Assembly (NCBI RefSeq): GCF_003351345.1
Contig: NZ_QQTO01000033.1
Coordinates: 372,001 to 436,000 of the forward strand
DNA: 64,000 bases
Reading direction: 5' to 3'
DNA from: Allobosea caraganae
Lineage (GTDB): Bacteria > Pseudomonadota > Alphaproteobacteria > Rhizobiales > Beijerinckiaceae
The notes beneath the pieces are model-generated. The model was given only the letters and a program-made list of their open reading frames with translations, did no database searches and was not told the DNA's origin. Position 1 is the first letter of the stretch, and each line of letters opens with the position of its first letter. Position numbers and translations under genes: made by a program. Below, piece after piece: positions 1 through 8,325 of this stretch.

Positions 1-87
1 GACGACGCTGCCAAGGAATGCGGCCTGCATGTCGGCGCCGACGGCAAGCTGGTGCGCGCCAAGGCGCCCGAGCCGGCGGAGGCATAA
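1..87 (+). CDS. cysH: Phosphoadenylyl/adenylyl-sulfate reductase, C-terminal end (partial)
   Basis: The window opens inside a frame of 28 codons ending in TAA. It contains ECGLH near its start, which matches the conserved catalytic cysteine motif near the C-terminus of CysH reductases; a variable tail rich in Ala, Pro and Glu follows. CysH reduces APS or PAPS to sulfite with thioredoxin or glutaredoxin electrons. The stop lies 4 nt before cysD, so this is the upstream member of a cysH-cysD-cysN operon. No APS kinase domain is visible downstream, which favours APS as substrate (inference). The N-terminal part lies outside the window. Confidence 0.8.
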   Translation, partial: DDAAKECGLHVGADGKLVRAKAPEPAEA

Positions 88-91
88 GAAC

Positions 92-994
92 ATGATCCAG
101 CTCAGCCATCTCCAGAAGCTCGAAGCCGAGGCGATCTTTATCATCCGCGAGGTCGTCGCGACCTGCGACAAGCCGGTGCTGCTCTATTCGATCGGCAAGG
201 ATTCCGCCGTCCTGCTGCATCTGGCGATGAAGGCCTTCTATCCGGCCAAGCCGCCTTTCCCGCTGCTCCATGTCGACACGACCTGGAAGTTCCGCGAGAT
301 GATCGCCTTCCGGGACGAGACGGCTTCGCGGCTCGGGCTCGACCTGATCGTCCACATCAACCAGGAGGGCGTGAAGGCCGGCATCGGCCCCTTCGCTTCC
401 GGCTCGCGCGTCCATACCGACGTGATGAAGACGCAAGGCCTCAAGCAGGCGCTCGACCTCCACAAGTTCGACGCGGCCTTTGGCGGCGCCCGCCGCGACG
501 AGGAGAAGAGCCGCGCCAAGGAGCGCGTCTTCTCGCTGCGCTCGCCCGAGCATCGCTGGGACCCGAAGAACCAGCGCCCCGAGCCCTGGCAGCTCTTCAA
601 CACCCGCAAGCATCGCGGCGAGAGCTTTCGCGTGTTCCCGCTCTCGAACTGGACCGAGCGCGACATCTGGGACTACGTCGCACTCGAGAACATCCCGGTC
701 GTGCCACTCTATTTCGCCGCGCCGCGCCCGGTCGTGCGCCGCGACGGCGCCTGGATCATGCGCGACGACGAGCGCATGGAACTGCTGCCCGGTGAGGTCG
801 TCGAGACCCGCATGGTCCGCTTCCGCACGCTCGGCTGCTATCCGCTGACCGGCGCGGTCGAGAGCGAGGCCGCCAACCTCACCGACATCATCGCCGAGAT
901 GCGCTCCTCGCGCGCCTCCGAACGCCAGGGCCGCGTCATCGACCATGATGGCGCCGGCTCGATGGAACAGAAGAAGCAGGAAGGCTATTTCTGA
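92..994 (+). CDS. cysD: Sulfate adenylyltransferase subunit 2
   Basis: 300 aa, the normal CysD length. CysD with CysN makes adenosine 5'-phosphosulfate from ATP and sulfate, the first step of assimilatory sulfate reduction in the cytoplasm. The PP-loop motif SIGKDS is at residues 33-38, followed by the conserved FPLLHVDTTWKF and GGARRDEEKSRAKER stretches. The ATG at 92 is chosen because the protein then begins at the usual LQKLEAEAI helix; the same frame is open upstream but would overlap cysH. The TGA stop shares one base with the ATG of cysN, indicating translational coupling. Confidence 0.96.
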   Translation: MIQLSHLQKLEAEAIFIIREVVATCDKPVLLYSIGKDSAVLLHLAMKAFYPAKPPFPLLHVDTTWKFREMIAFRDETASRLGLDLIVHINQEGVKAGIGPFASGSRVHTDVMKTQGLKQALDLHKFDAAFGGARRDEEKSRAKERVFSLRSPEHRWDPKNQRPEPWQLFNTRKHRGESFRVFPLSNWTERDIWDYVALENIPVVPLYFAAPRPVVRRDGAWIMRDDERMELLPGEVVETRMVRFRTLGCYPLTGAVESEAANLTDIIAEMRSSRASERQGRVIDHDGAGSMEQKKQEGYF

Positions 995-2625
995 TGGGTC
1001 TGGCCGTCGAGAAGAAGCGCCCAAGCGCCGCCGCTCCGCTTCCCGCCAACGATGCCTCTGGCCTCACCGGCGTCGGCCAGCAGTCGCTGCTGCGCTTCAT
1101 CACTTGCGGCTCGGTCGATGACGGTAAGTCGACCCTGATCGGCCGCATGCTCTACGAGGCCGGGGCGGTCTTCGACGACCAGCTCAGCGCCCTCGACAGC
1201 GACTCGAAGAAGTTCGGCACGCAAGGAGCGGCTCCCGATTTCGCCCTGCTGGTCGACGGGCTCTCGGCCGAGCGCGAGCAGGGCATCACCATCGACGTCG
1301 CCTACCGCTATTTCGCCACGGAGAAGCGCAGCTTCATCGTCGCCGACACGCCCGGCCACGAGCAATATACCCGCAACATGGCGACCGGCGCCTCGACCGC
1401 CGATCTCGCCATCATCCTGATCGACGCTCGCAAGGGCCTGCTGCCGCAGACGCGCCGGCATTCCTTCATCGTCTCGCTGGTCGGTGTCCGCCACGTCGTG
1501 GTCGCCGTCAACAAGATGGACCTCGTCGGCTATGACGAGGCGGTGTTCCAGCGCATCGCCGCCGATTACCGCGAGGCGGTGAAGAGCCTCGGCTTCGCCT
1601 CCGTCCATTTCATCCCGGTCTCGGCCCGCGATGGCGAGAACGTCATGCGCCCGTCCAAGGCCATGCCCTGGCATGACGGGCCGGCGCTGCTGCCCTTCCT
1701 CGAAACCGTGGCGGTTGCCGAGGCGGCGCGAGGAGAGGACGGTTTTGCCCTGCCGGTGCAATGGGTCAACCGGCCCGATCTCGATTTCCGCGGCTATGCC
1801 GGCACGCCGGTGCGCGGCCGCATCCGCGTCGGCGATCCGGTCACGGTGCTGCCCTCGGGGCGCCAGAGCAAGGTCGCGCGCGTCATCGGCGCCGCCGGCG
1901 ACACCAGCAATGCCGCCGCCGGCCAGGCAGTGACGCTGACGCTGACCGAGGAGATCGACATCTCGCGTGGCGATCTCCTCGTCGCGACCGATGCGCCGTT
2001 GCCGGTGCGCCGCGAGCTCAAGGCGAAGCTGCTCTGGACCGGCGAGCGCGCCATGCTGGAAGGCGGCCAGTTCGCCCTGAAGCTCGGCACGCAGGCGGTT
2101 AACGCCACGGTCGAGACGCTGCATCACAGCATCGACATCGAGGGCTTCAAGCCCGTTCCGGCGCAGAGCCTGCTCATGAACGGCATCGGGCTTGCGACCC
2201 TGCGCTTCGACCGGCCGCTGGTGGCGCTGCCCTATGATGACAGCCGCGAACTCGGCGGCTTCATCCTGTTCGACCGCATCAGCAACGAGACGGTGGCCTT
2301 CGGCTTCGTCGCGGCGGAGGCGCGGCCGGGCCGCGACGAGCCGCTGCCGGAGGAGGGCGCGCTTGGCCGCGCGCGGCAGGCCGCCATTCGCCTGGTCGGC
2401 CGGCGCGGCACGCCGGAGCGGCGTCTGTGGTGGAGCACGGTGAGCTGGCGCGTGCTCAGCACGGCCGGCCTGTTCGCCGCAGCCTTTGCGCTGACCGGGC
2501 GCGCCGATCTCTCGGGCGCGCTGGCGCTGGGCGACATCGCGTTGCGGCCGTCGCTGCGGGCGCTGCATGCCCATCTCTGGCGCAAGCACCCCTCGGCGAC
2601 GCTGCGCGACGGCGCGGGGATCTGA
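994..2625 (+). CDS. cysN: Sulfate adenylyltransferase subunit 1 with C-terminal DUF2061-like membrane domain
   Basis: 543 aa. Residues about 30-455 form the GTPase subunit of ATP sulfurylase: P-loop GSVDDGKS (39-46), DTPGHEQY, NKMD and EF-Tu-like beta-barrel domains. GTP hydrolysis drives APS synthesis by CysD. Known CysN proteins end near residue 475 or continue into an APS kinase (CysC) domain of about 170 aa. Here the region after residue ~470 is instead a short hydrophobic unit: WWSTVSWRVLS, a hydrophobic stretch with FALTGRADLSGALAL, and HAHLWRK. This resembles DUF2061 (pattern K.xSWR....TG....HE.LW). No Walker motif of CysC is present. The fusion would tether the enzyme to the membrane (inference). 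Confidence 0.93.
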   Translation: MGLAVEKKRPSAAAPLPANDASGLTGVGQQSLLRFITCGSVDDGKSTLIGRMLYEAGAVFDDQLSALDSDSKKFGTQGAAPDFALLVDGLSAEREQGITIDVAYRYFATEKRSFIVADTPGHEQYTRNMATGASTADLAIILIDARKGLLPQTRRHSFIVSLVGVRHVVVAVNKMDLVGYDEAVFQRIAADYREAVKSLGFASVHFIPVSARDGENVMRPSKAMPWHDGPALLPFLETVAVAEAARGEDGFALPVQWVNRPDLDFRGYAGTPVRGRIRVGDPVTVLPSGRQSKVARVIGAAGDTSNAAAGQAVTLTLTEEIDISRGDLLVATDAPLPVRRELKAKLLWTGERAMLEGGQFALKLGTQAVNATVETLHHSIDIEGFKPVPAQSLLMNGIGLATLRFDRPLVALPYDDSRELGGFILFDRISNETVAFGFVAAEARPGRDEPLPEEGALGRARQAAIRLVGRRGTPERRLWWSTVSWRVLSTAGLFAAAFALTGRADLSGALALGDIALRPSLRALHAHLWRKHPSATLRDGAGI

Positions 2626-2631
2626 CCTAAT

Positions 2632-2709
2632 CGTCATTGCGAGCGCAGCGAAGCAATCCAGGGGCCTCACGCACTCCCTCTGGATTGCTTCGCTGCGCTC
2701 GCAATGACG
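2632..2709. repeat. 78-nt palindromic repeat, copy A (family R1)
   Basis: Two perfectly complementary 30-nt arms (2632-2661 and 2680-2709) flank an 18-nt loop. An almost identical copy lies at 10704-10780 and a shortened one at 37994-38023. It sits between the convergent 3' ends of cysN and the RidA gene, so it can act as a bidirectional terminator. The family looks like the REP-type palindromes scattered in Hyphomicrobiales genomes. Confidence 0.9.
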
Positions 2710-2711
2710 TT

Positions 2712-3113
2712 TCAGCCCGAAATCACTGCTGTCGCCTCGATCTCGATTAGCGCCTGCGGCTCGACCAGCGCCACGACCTGCACCACCGCCATGGCCGGGA
2801 AATGCCGGCCAAGCACCTCGCGGTAGACCGGCCCCATCTCCTTCAGGCTGGCGCGGTAGGTCGCGATGTCGGTGACGTACCAGGTCAGCCGCACGATATC
2901 CTCCATGCGCCCGCCGCCGGCCTCGACCACCGCCTTGATGTTGACCAGCGTCTGGCGGAGCTGGCCCAAAAAGCCCTCGGCGAAGACGCCGTCCTTGTCC
3001 CAGCCGACGAGCCCGCCGGTGACCAGCACGCGCCCCTGCGCGACCATGCCGTTCGCATAGCCGCGCGGCACGGGCCAGCCCTCGGGCAGGATGGCGCGGG
3101 AATCGTTGGACAT
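2712..3113 (-). CDS. RidA family (YjgF/YER057c/UK114) protein
   Basis: 133 aa, the usual RidA length. RidA proteins are small trimeric cytoplasmic enzymes that hydrolyse reactive enamines and imines to ketones and ammonia. Visible family features are GLVGWDKDG after the first strand, the VNIKAVVEAGGGRMEDIVRLTWYVTD block and the C-terminal VEPQALIEIEATAV. It is the last gene of the minus-strand aromatic-CoA operon, 54 nt after the ligase. RidA-like genes accompany known 2-aminobenzoyl-CoA clusters, where an enamine CoA ester must lose its nitrogen as ammonia; a role in that deamination is inferred. It could also be a general housekeeping RidA. Confidence 0.88.
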   Translation of the reverse strand: MSNDSRAILPEGWPVPRGYANGMVAQGRVLVTGGLVGWDKDGVFAEGFLGQLRQTLVNIKAVVEAGGGRMEDIVRLTWYVTDIATYRASLKEMGPVYREVLGRHFPAMAVVQVVALVEPQALIEIEATAVISG

Positions 3114-3167
3114 GGGCGTTGCCTCGGTCTTTTGGGCCGTTAGGCCGTTTCTTGGAGGGGCAGGCGC

Positions 3168-4811
3168 TTAAGCCTCGCCGCGCGCGATCTGGCGCAGGGC
3201 GAAGCGTTGGAGCTTGCCGGTCGGGGTTTTGGGCAGTGCCGCGACGAACTCGACGGCGCGAGGGTACTTATAGGGCGCGATAGCGGCCTTGACGTGCTCC
3301 TGCAAGGTTTTGACCAGCGCAGGATCGCCGCGCAATCCGGCGCGCAACACGACATAGGCCTTCACGATCTGCCCGCGATCGGGGCAGGGCGCGCCGACCA
3401 CGCCGCATTCGGCCACGGCCTCGTGCATCAGCAGGCAGGCCTCGACCTCCGGTCCGGCAATGTTGTAGCCGGCCGAGATGATCATGTCGTCCGAGCGGGC
3501 CTGGTACCAGAAATAGCCGTCCGCATCGCGCAGATAGGTGTCGCCGGTGATGTTCCAGCCCTTCTCGACGTACTTTCCCTGGCGCGCATCGGCGAGATAG
3601 CGGCAGCCGGTCGGGCCGCGCACCGCGAGGCGGCCGGGCGTGCCGTCCGGCACCTCCTTGCCCTCGGCATCGACGATCCTGGCTTCGTAGCCGGGCACCG
3701 GCAGGCCGGTCGAGCCAGGGCGGATCGCCTCGCGCGGTGCACCGATGAAGATGTGCAGCATCTCGGTCGCGCCGATGCCGTCCATCAGCGGCAGGTCGGT
3801 CGCGGTCTTCCAGGCGTCGAAGGTCGCCTTGGGCAGGTTCTCGCCGGCCGAGACGCAGATGCGCAGCGAGGTGATGTCGCGCCCTTCCAGCTTGTCGAGC
3901 ATGGCGCGATAGGCCGTCGGCGCGGTGAAGCAGACGCTCGCCTTATGGCGTTCGATCGCAGTGATGAGATCGGGCGGCGCGACCTTGTCGGGCAGCACCA
4001 TCGCGGCGCTGATCCGCATCGGGAACAGCACGAGCCCGCCGAGCCCGAAGGTGAAGGCGAGCGGCGGCGAGCCGATGAAGCGGTCTTCGGGCGAGGCCTT
4101 CAGCACGCGCGCGCCATAGCAGTCGCAGATCGCCAGCAGGTCCTGGTGAAAATGCATCGTGCCCTTGGGCTCGCCTGTGGTGCCCGAGGTGAAGCCGATC
4201 AGGCAGACATCGTCGCGGGCGGTGTCGGCGGCCTCGAAAAGCTCATAGCCGTCCTGCGCGACCAACGCCTCCAGATCGCCCTGCGTGCCGCCGCCCCAGG
4301 TGACGATGCGCGTGAGTTCCGGCGCCTGCTTCTGCGCAGCCTTCAGATCGTCGACCAGCCGATGATCGCAGAGCGCCAGCGCGATCTGCGCCTTCCTGAT
4401 CGGGTAGGCCAATTCGCCTGCCCGCAGCATCGGCATGGTCGCGACCACGACGCCGCCGGCCTTGATCGCCGCCAGATAGGAAGCGACCATCATCGGCGTG
4501 TTGGCGGCGCGCAGCAGCACGCGGTTGCCCGGCACGAGGCCGAGGTCGCGGGTCAGCACGTTGGCGATGCGGTTCACCTGCTCGGCGAGCTCGGCATAGC
4601 TCCAGCTTGCATGGTCGGAGACGATCGCGATGCGCTCGCCGCGCCCGTCCGCGACATGGCGGTCGAGCAGTTCGGTGACGGCGTTCAACCGCTCGGGATA
4701 GTCCAGGCCGGCCTCTTCCAGAAGCAGGTCGGGCCAGCTCTCGCGCGGCGGCAGATTGTCCCGCGCGAAGCTGTCTTGATGCCCCGACCGCACGAAATCC
4801 GCGGTGTTCAT
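3168..4811 (-). CDS. abmG: Aryl-CoA ligase, probable 2-aminobenzoate-CoA ligase
   Basis: 547 aa member of the acyl-adenylate-forming superfamily, benzoate-CoA ligase branch. It activates an aromatic acid with ATP and CoA to the CoA thioester. Motifs: FTSGTTGEPKG (about residues 206-216), DGIGATEMLHIFIG, the hinge RSDDMIISAGYNI, and the C-terminal catalytic lysine in TPTGKLQRF near residue 530. The ATG is separated by one base from the stop of the upstream dehydrogenase, so the two are co-translated. The substrate is inferred from the neighbouring two-domain monooxygenase/reductase, which in Azoarcus evansii acts on 2-aminobenzoyl-CoA; benzoate or salicylate cannot be excluded from sequence alone. 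Confidence 0.88.
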   Translation of the reverse strand: MNTADFVRSGHQDSFARDNLPPRESWPDLLLEEAGLDYPERLNAVTELLDRHVADGRGERIAIVSDHASWSYAELAEQVNRIANVLTRDLGLVPGNRVLLRAANTPMMVASYLAAIKAGGVVVATMPMLRAGELAYPIRKAQIALALCDHRLVDDLKAAQKQAPELTRIVTWGGGTQGDLEALVAQDGYELFEAADTARDDVCLIGFTSGTTGEPKGTMHFHQDLLAICDCYGARVLKASPEDRFIGSPPLAFTFGLGGLVLFPMRISAAMVLPDKVAPPDLITAIERHKASVCFTAPTAYRAMLDKLEGRDITSLRICVSAGENLPKATFDAWKTATDLPLMDGIGATEMLHIFIGAPREAIRPGSTGLPVPGYEARIVDAEGKEVPDGTPGRLAVRGPTGCRYLADARQGKYVEKGWNITGDTYLRDADGYFWYQARSDDMIISAGYNIAGPEVEACLLMHEAVAECGVVGAPCPDRGQIVKAYVVLRAGLRGDPALVKTLQEHVKAAIAPYKYPRAVEFVAALPKTPTGKLQRFALRQIARGEA

Positions 4812-4812
4812 C

Positions 4813-6012
4813 TCATTCCCCTGGCTTTCTGCCGTGCGTCTTCAACAGGTCGCGCGCGATCACGATCTTCTGGACTTCGCTGGCGCCCTCGTAGATCCGC
4901 AGCGCCCTGATCTCCCGGTAGAGTTCCTCGACCTTGACGCCCTTGGTGACACCGAGCCCGCCATGGATCTGCACGGCGCGGTCGATGACGCGCTGGGCGT
5001 TCTCGGTGGCGACGAGCTTGGCCAGAGCCGCCTCGCGGGTGACACGGGCCGCGCCCTTATCCTTGGTCCAGGCGGCGCGGTAGACCAGCAGGGCGGCGGC
5101 ATCGACCTCGGCCGCGCTGTCGGCGATGGCCGCCTGCGAGAGCTGGAGGTCGCCGAGCGTACCGCCGAAGAGCTTGCGCGCATTCGCATGCGACACCGTT
5201 TCGTGCAGCGCCCGCCTTGCGAAGCCGAGCGCGGCGGCGCCGACCGTCGAGCGAAAAATGTCGAGCGTCGCCATCGCCACCTTGAAGCCGTCGCCGGGAC
5301 CGCCGATGCGGTTCTCGACCGGGATGCGGCAGGAATCGAAGCGCAGCGTCGCCAGCGGATGCGGCGCGATCACGTCGATGCGCTCGGTGATGCTCAGGCC
5401 GGGCGTATCGGCCTCGACCAGATAGGCGGATAAGCCCCGCGCGCCCGGCGCCTCGCCGGAGCGGGCGAAGACGACGTAGTGGTCGGCGATGCCGCCATTC
5501 GAGATCCAGGTCTTCTCGCCGTCGATACGGACATGCCTGTTGTCGTCGGGCGTGGCTGTGGTGGCCATGGCCGCGACATCCGAGCCCGCCTCCTTCTCCG
5601 AGAGCGCGAAGGCCGAGATCCGCTTGCCGTCGCGCACGCCGGGCAGGATGCGGGTCTTCATCGCCTCGGAGCCGGCGATGCTGATCGAGCCGGTGCCGAG
5701 CCCCTGCATGGCGAAGGCGAAATCGGCCAGCCCATCGCGCGCAGCGAGCGTCTCGCGGGCGAGGCAGAGCGTGCGCACGTCGAGCGCCTCGGTGAGCCCG
5801 CCATGGGCGGCCGGCACCACGGCCTTCAGGAACCCGGCTTCGCCCAGCGCCTTCACCCGCGCCCGGCAGGCGGCGTCGACATCGTCATGCGGCAGGCCGG
5901 GCAGCGTGGCGTCGGCCCAGGCGGCGAGCTCTTCGGCGAAGGCGCGGTGGCGGTCCTCGAAGAAGGGCCAGTCGAGCGTGTCGCCAAGGATACCGATGCC
6001 AAGGGAGACCAT
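4813..6012 (-). CDS. Acyl-CoA dehydrogenase family protein
   Basis: 399 aa FAD-dependent acyl-CoA dehydrogenase. The family oxidises acyl-CoA esters to enoyl-CoA, passing electrons to ETF. Visible features: FALSEKEAGSDVAAM and KTWISNGGIADHYVVFARSG in the middle beta domain, the R(A)LHETVSHANARKLFG helix, and C-terminal YEGASEVQKIVIARD, whose Glu sits where MCAD has its catalytic base. The start at 6012 directly follows the TGA of the hydratase gene (6016-6014), which is why the longer upstream frame was not used. In the module it would act on the ring-reduced alicyclic CoA ester before ring opening (inference). Confidence 0.9.
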   Translation of the reverse strand: MVSLGIGILGDTLDWPFFEDRHRAFAEELAAWADATLPGLPHDDVDAACRARVKALGEAGFLKAVVPAAHGGLTEALDVRTLCLARETLAARDGLADFAFAMQGLGTGSISIAGSEAMKTRILPGVRDGKRISAFALSEKEAGSDVAAMATTATPDDNRHVRIDGEKTWISNGGIADHYVVFARSGEAPGARGLSAYLVEADTPGLSITERIDVIAPHPLATLRFDSCRIPVENRIGGPGDGFKVAMATLDIFRSTVGAAALGFARRALHETVSHANARKLFGGTLGDLQLSQAAIADSAAEVDAAALLVYRAAWTKDKGAARVTREAALAKLVATENAQRVIDRAVQIHGGLGVTKGVKVEELYREIRALRIYEGASEVQKIVIARDLLKTHGRKPGE

Positions 6013-6013
6013 T

Positions 6014-6847
6014 TCAATTGCCCTCGAAGACCGGCTTCTGCTTGGCGGCGAAGGCATGGTAGGCGCGGGCGAAATCCTCGGTCTGCATGCACAAGGCCTG
6101 CGCCACGGCCTCGGCCTCGATTGCGGTTTCGACCGACATCGCCCATTCCATTTCGAGCATGCGCTTGGTCATGGCGTTGGCGAAGGTCGGGCCATCGGCC
6201 AGCTCGGCCGCGAGTGCCTGAGCCTCGGCGAGCACGGCCTCCTTGGCGACGAGCCGGTTGAGGAAGCCCCAGCGTTCCGCCTCCTCGCCGCGCAGCACGC
6301 GGCCGGTATAGAGCAGCTCGGCGGCGCGGCCCTGGCCGATGATGCGCGGCAGCATCGCGCAGGCGCCCATGTCGCAGCCGGCGAGGCCAACGCGGTTGAA
6401 CAGGAAGGCGATCTTGGCGTCAGTCGTGCCGAGCCGGATGTCGGAGGCCATCGCCATGATCGCGCCGGCGCCGGCGCAGATTCCGTCGATGGCGGCTATG
6501 ACCGGCTGCGGGCAGGCGCGCATGGCCTTGACCAGCTCGCCGGTCATCCGGGTGAACTTGAGCAGGTCCTTGGTCTCCATCGCGACCAGCGGCCCGATGA
6601 TCTCGAACACGTCGCCGCCCGAGGAGAAGTTGCCGCCGGCGCCGGTGACCACGATCGCCTTGACCTCTTCCTCCTTCTGCGCCGCGAGGAAGAAATCGGT
6701 CAGCTCGCGATAGCTCTCGAAGGTGAGCGGGTTCTTCTTCTCCGGCCGGTTCAGCGTCACAGTCGCGAGCTTGCCAGCGACCGAAAGCTCGAAATGCTCC
6801 GGCTTGAAATCGCTGAGCGGCAGGGTCGTGGCGTTGGCGGCGCTCAT
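6014..6847 (-). CDS. Enoyl-CoA hydratase/isomerase (crotonase) family protein
   Basis: 277 aa crotonase fold. The family stabilises an enolate of an acyl-CoA in an oxyanion hole and catalyses hydration, isomerisation or C-C hydrolysis. The oxyanion-hole block NFSSGGDVFEIIG and the second block GICAGAGAIMAMASDIRLG are clear. By eye, the two catalytic Glu of rat mitochondrial hydratase (144 and 164) align with Ile and Phe/Asn here, while an Asp appears in GCDMG, so simple hydration is doubtful. Its ATG overlaps the MarR stop (ATGA) and its stop abuts the dehydrogenase start. It is a candidate for ring cleavage of the cyclic CoA intermediate. Confidence 0.88.
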   Translation of the reverse strand: MSAANATTLPLSDFKPEHFELSVAGKLATVTLNRPEKKNPLTFESYRELTDFFLAAQKEEEVKAIVVTGAGGNFSSGGDVFEIIGPLVAMETKDLLKFTRMTGELVKAMRACPQPVIAAIDGICAGAGAIMAMASDIRLGTTDAKIAFLFNRVGLAGCDMGACAMLPRIIGQGRAAELLYTGRVLRGEEAERWGFLNRLVAKEAVLAEAQALAAELADGPTFANAMTKRMLEMEWAMSVETAIEAEAVAQALCMQTEDFARAYHAFAAKQKPVFEGN

Positions 6848-7386
6848 GCGCTGTCTCCTTCGCCATTCGCCTGATCGGCGCGGCGCTTGATGGCCTGGTG
6901 CAGCGAGCCCTTGGTCTGCCCGAGCAGGCGGAAGAGCTGGCTGATCTCGACATGGTCGAGCCCGGCGAAGAGCTCTGCGATCCAGCCCTCGTGCCGCTCC
7001 GCCATGGCCTTGAAGCTCTTGCGCCCGAGCGCGGTCAGCGTCAGCACCTGCACGCGCCGGTCCTGCGCCGCCGGGCGCTTGTCGACCAGGCCATCGGCGA
7101 GCAGCCCTGCGACCACCGCCGTGACGTTGCCGTTCGAGACCATCAGCCGCTGGGAGACCTCGCCGACCGTCATGCCGGTCGTGGATTTCTCCAGCTGCGC
7201 CATCAGGTCGAAGCGCGGCAGCGTCGTCTTGAACTCCTCGCGTAGCCGGTTGCGGATCTCGGTCTCGATCAGGGTCGAGCAGGTCAGCAGCCGCAGCCAG
7301 AGCCGCAGCTCGTCCTTGTGATCGCCGGGGCGCTCATTGGCCTTGGTCTCGCGGTCGAGCACGAAGCCGGGGGCGGGCGTTTCCAT
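6844..7386 (-). CDS. MarR family transcriptional regulator
   Basis: 180 aa with a winged-helix DNA-binding domain: LMAQLEKSTTGMTVGEVSQRLMVSNGNVTAVV forms the HTH, followed by the wing DRRVQVLTLTALGRKSF. MarR proteins bind as dimers to short palindromes and are often released by aromatic acids or their CoA thioesters. The gene is embedded in the operon, overlapping the hydratase start by 4 nt and lying 3 nt after the SDR gene, so it is presumably the local repressor. Candidate binding sites are the two TTTYAGGYYTAAA elements in the divergent promoter region (8173-8185 and 8329-8341). Confidence 0.9.
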   Translation of the reverse strand: METPAPGFVLDRETKANERPGDHKDELRLWLRLLTCSTLIETEIRNRLREEFKTTLPRFDLMAQLEKSTTGMTVGEVSQRLMVSNGNVTAVVAGLLADGLVDKRPAAQDRRVQVLTLTALGRKSFKAMAERHEGWIAELFAGLDHVEISQLFRLLGQTKGSLHQAIKRRADQANGEGDSA

Positions 7387-7389
7387 GCT

Positions 7390-8145
7390 CTAAAACTCCC
7401 CGCCATTGATCAGCAGCGACTGGCCGGTGACCGAGGCGCTTGCCGCGCCGCAGAGGTAGAGCACGGCAGCCGCGACCTCCTTCGGCTGGACCAGCCGGCC
7501 CTGCGGGTTGTCCTTCACCAGTTCGGCCAGCGCCTGCTCCTGCGACTTGCCGGTCTTGGCCGTGATCGCCGCGACGCCGCCCGCGACCATGTCGGTATCG
7601 GTATAGCCGGGGCAGACGGCGTTGACGGTCACGCCCGTGCGCGCCGTCTCCAGCGCCAGCGAGCGCACCAGCCCGACAACCGCATGCTTCGCTGCGACGT
7701 AAGCCGAGACGTAGGGATAACCGCGATGGCCGGCGGTCGAGGCGATGGCGATCAGGCGGCCATCCCGGCGCTCGACCATGCCGGGCAGGGCGGCGTGGAA
7801 GACGTTGACCGTGCCGATCAGGTTGAGTTCGAGCATGCGCCGGAAGCGCTCGGCATCGCTCTTCATGAACGGCCCGGTCTCGACCGCACCGGCATTGGCG
7901 ATGACGATGTCGAAGGGCTGTGGCTTGGCGAGTTCCGCCATCGCCGCTGCGATGGCCGTCTCGTCGCGCACGTCGGAGGCTGCATAGGCATCGGCGGTGC
8001 CGCCGGCAACGGCCGCTTGCAGGATGGCCTCGTCCCGGCCGATGATCGCGACGCGCGCGCCGGCTGCCTTCAGCGCCGCGGCGATGGCGCGGCCGATGCC
8101 GCGCCCGCCGCCGGTGACCAGAGTATGCCGTCCCGCCAGATCCAT
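7390..8145 (-). CDS. SDR family oxidoreductase (probable 3-hydroxyacyl-CoA dehydrogenase of the module)
   Basis: 251 aa classical short-chain dehydrogenase: nucleotide-binding TGGGRGIGRAI near the N-terminus, NAG motif (IANAGAV), catalytic Ser in IASTAG, YVAAK active site, and PGYTDTDM after it. It would oxidise or reduce a hydroxyl/keto group with NAD(P)(H). The ATG at 8145 gives MDLAGRHTLVTGG, the normal SDR start, and is preceded by an AGGAGG-like sequence; longer frames upstream would cover the operator region. It is the first gene of the leftward operon SDR-marR-hydratase-dehydrogenase-ligase-ridA. The order resembles beta-oxidation-like steps after dearomatisation (inference). Confidence 0.9.
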   Translation of the reverse strand: MDLAGRHTLVTGGGRGIGRAIAAALKAAGARVAIIGRDEAILQAAVAGGTADAYAASDVRDETAIAAAMAELAKPQPFDIVIANAGAVETGPFMKSDAERFRRMLELNLIGTVNVFHAALPGMVERRDGRLIAIASTAGHRGYPYVSAYVAAKHAVVGLVRSLALETARTGVTVNAVCPGYTDTDMVAGGVAAITAKTGKSQEQALAELVKDNPQGRLVQPKEVAAAVLYLCGAASASVTGQSLLINGGEF

Positions 8146-8172
8146 GCCGCCGCTCCTCCTGCCTGGAATATA

Positions 8173-8185
8173 TTTTAGGTCTAAA
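8173..8185. promoter_or_regulatory. Candidate MarR operator 1
   Basis: TTTTAGGTCTAAA, containing the perfect inverted repeat TTTAG-GT-CTAAA, lies 27 nt upstream of the SDR start. A near copy (TTTCAGGCTTAAA) lies upstream of the divergent monooxygenase gene. Both are AT-rich islands in very GC-rich DNA. Assignment to the operon's MarR protein is inference. Confidence 0.5.
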
Positions 8186-8325
8186 GGAATTTGCAAGCTG
8201 GTTGTGAATGCGGCTGCGCTGAGAGACACGCAGAGGGTGGCGAGCCTTCTACCCGCTTCTCGCTGAAATTTGCTCGGTTGAGGCGCGGATTCGCGTTGCC
8301 CGGCCGCAAGCCTCTTGAGAAGAAA

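Noticed and set aside
985..2670. 561-codon antisense frame over cysN
   Set aside because: Low-complexity Arg/Ala/Gln product; cysN on the other strand has full motif support and operon context.
2632..2709. tRNA or small structured RNA gene
   Set aside because: The perfect hairpin recurs elsewhere with the same sequence and lacks any cloverleaf; it is an interspersed palindrome.
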